From: Polystyrenella longa
GTDB taxonomy: Bacteria; Planctomycetota; Planctomycetia; Planctomycetales; Planctomycetaceae
Length of the DNA stretch: 64,000 nt
NCBI RefSeq assembly: GCF_007750395.1
Contig: NZ_CP036281.1
Location: forward strand, 1 to 64,000
Reading direction: 5' to 3'
In this document: positions 63,793 through 64,000 of the stretch, piece by piece
Layout of the letters: each line of letters starts with the position of its first letter
Numbering within the stretch: position 1 is the stretch's first letter
Position numbers and translations under genes: made by a program
Notes under the pieces: generated by a model
Database searches by the model: none
Told to the model about the DNA's origin: nothing
Seen by the model: the letters and a program-made list of their open reading frames with translations, nothing else

Positions 63793-64000
63793 TTAAAAAT
63801 CTGTATCTTCCGCCGGTGCGGGTTTGCGACTGACGAGAAGACGGTACTGGCCCACTTTGGAGACGTTGACCACCTTAAAATCAAATCCCTGCCAAGTGAC
63901 ATGGTCACCCAGTTGGGGCAGACGATCGAGTTGTTCGGACAACATGCCTGCGACGGTTAGCTGGCCATCATTGTTGTTCTGGAAATCGATTTCGAAGCGG
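63793..64000 (-). CDS. Partial CNNM/CorC-type protein (C-terminal CorC_HlyC domain)
   Basis: The 3' end of a gene that runs off the window. The minus strand translates from 63999 to a TAA at 63793-63795 as 68 residues. The text DGQLTVAGMLSEQLDRLPQLGDHV and WQGFDFKVVNVSKVGQYRLLVSRK, in two parts, matches the CorC_HlyC transporter-associated domain, which ends CNNM-type proteins. It lies 39 bp upstream of the first CNNM-type gene on the same strand, so the two form a tandem pair, a common arrangement for these proteins. The start and membrane part are outside the window. Confidence 0.85.
   Translation of the reverse strand, partial: RFEIDFQNNNDGQLTVAGMLSEQLDRLPQLGDHVTWQGFDFKVVNVSKVGQYRLLVSRKPAPAEDTDF

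Overview
The window looks like the start of a Planctomycetota chromosome, probably from the Planctomycetales side of the phylum. Base 1 is the ATG of dnaA, the usual zero point of a finished circular genome, and the order dnaA-dnaN-dciA-gyrB follows. The phylum call rests on family content: a DUF1559 protein with a type IV pilin-like N-terminus, a DUF1570-type secreted HExxH protein, DUF1080 and PmoA-like (DUF6807) proteins, a formylglycine sulfatase, two giant LEPR-XLL-like/FG-GAP proteins, an M56 peptidase fused to a huge carboxypeptidase-regulatory-like tail, and an orphan tetrahydromethanopterin/methanofuran-type C1 gene. All functions are read from motifs; no database search was run.

Layout. 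1-5.8 kb: replication genes, with a 735-bp dnaA-dnaN gap holding TGTGGG-type DnaA-box-like 9-mers and an AT-rich stretch (candidate oriC). 6-10.3 kb: a TolC-type outer-membrane channel plus a Tat-exported multicopper oxidase (probable copper/metal handling) and a DUF1559 protein. 10.8-17.4 kb: a membrane histidine kinase with an NtrC-type sigma-54 activator, RNase PH, and two secreted proteins. 17.9-23.3 kb: split proton-translocating transhydrogenase (pntAA-pntAB-pntB), a strong terminator, type III pantothenate kinase, and an MnmE-like GTPase without its usual C-terminus. 23.4-35 kb: two related membrane proteins, carB, a METTL25-type methyltransferase, a small phage-like protein, an MfnF-like kinase-fold protein, a secreted ricin-type lectin, FolC and a DUF1080 protein. 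35.4-42.9 kb: a BON protein, PPK2, and a BlaI/BlaR1-type regulator-protease pair with a clearly readable operator-promoter. 43-49.5 kb: two paralogous FG-GAP surface proteins. 49.5-64 kb: TerC, acyltransferase, SDR, PyrE, CE15-like esterase, PmoA-like protein, M48 peptidase, GT87 mannosyltransferase-like protein, sulfatase, DapA-like aldolase/lyase, cupin and two tandem CNNM/CorC-type proteins (the second cut by the window end).

The most unusual structures are: (i) a dispersed CTAG-bounded element of about 106 bp, present three times, whose ends supply the TAG stop codon of two unrelated genes; (ii) two matching TGCGG-N6-CCGCA operators, one on the -10 box, ahead of a BlaI repressor and a 1755-aa M56 sensor-protease whose outer part is a tandem duplication; (iii) two tandem giant FG-GAP proteins with three ~193-aa repeats each, the second carrying the terminator of the convergent terC inside its 3' end; and (iv) the candidate origin. 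No CRISPR array, complete tRNA, rRNA, IS element or prophage was seen.
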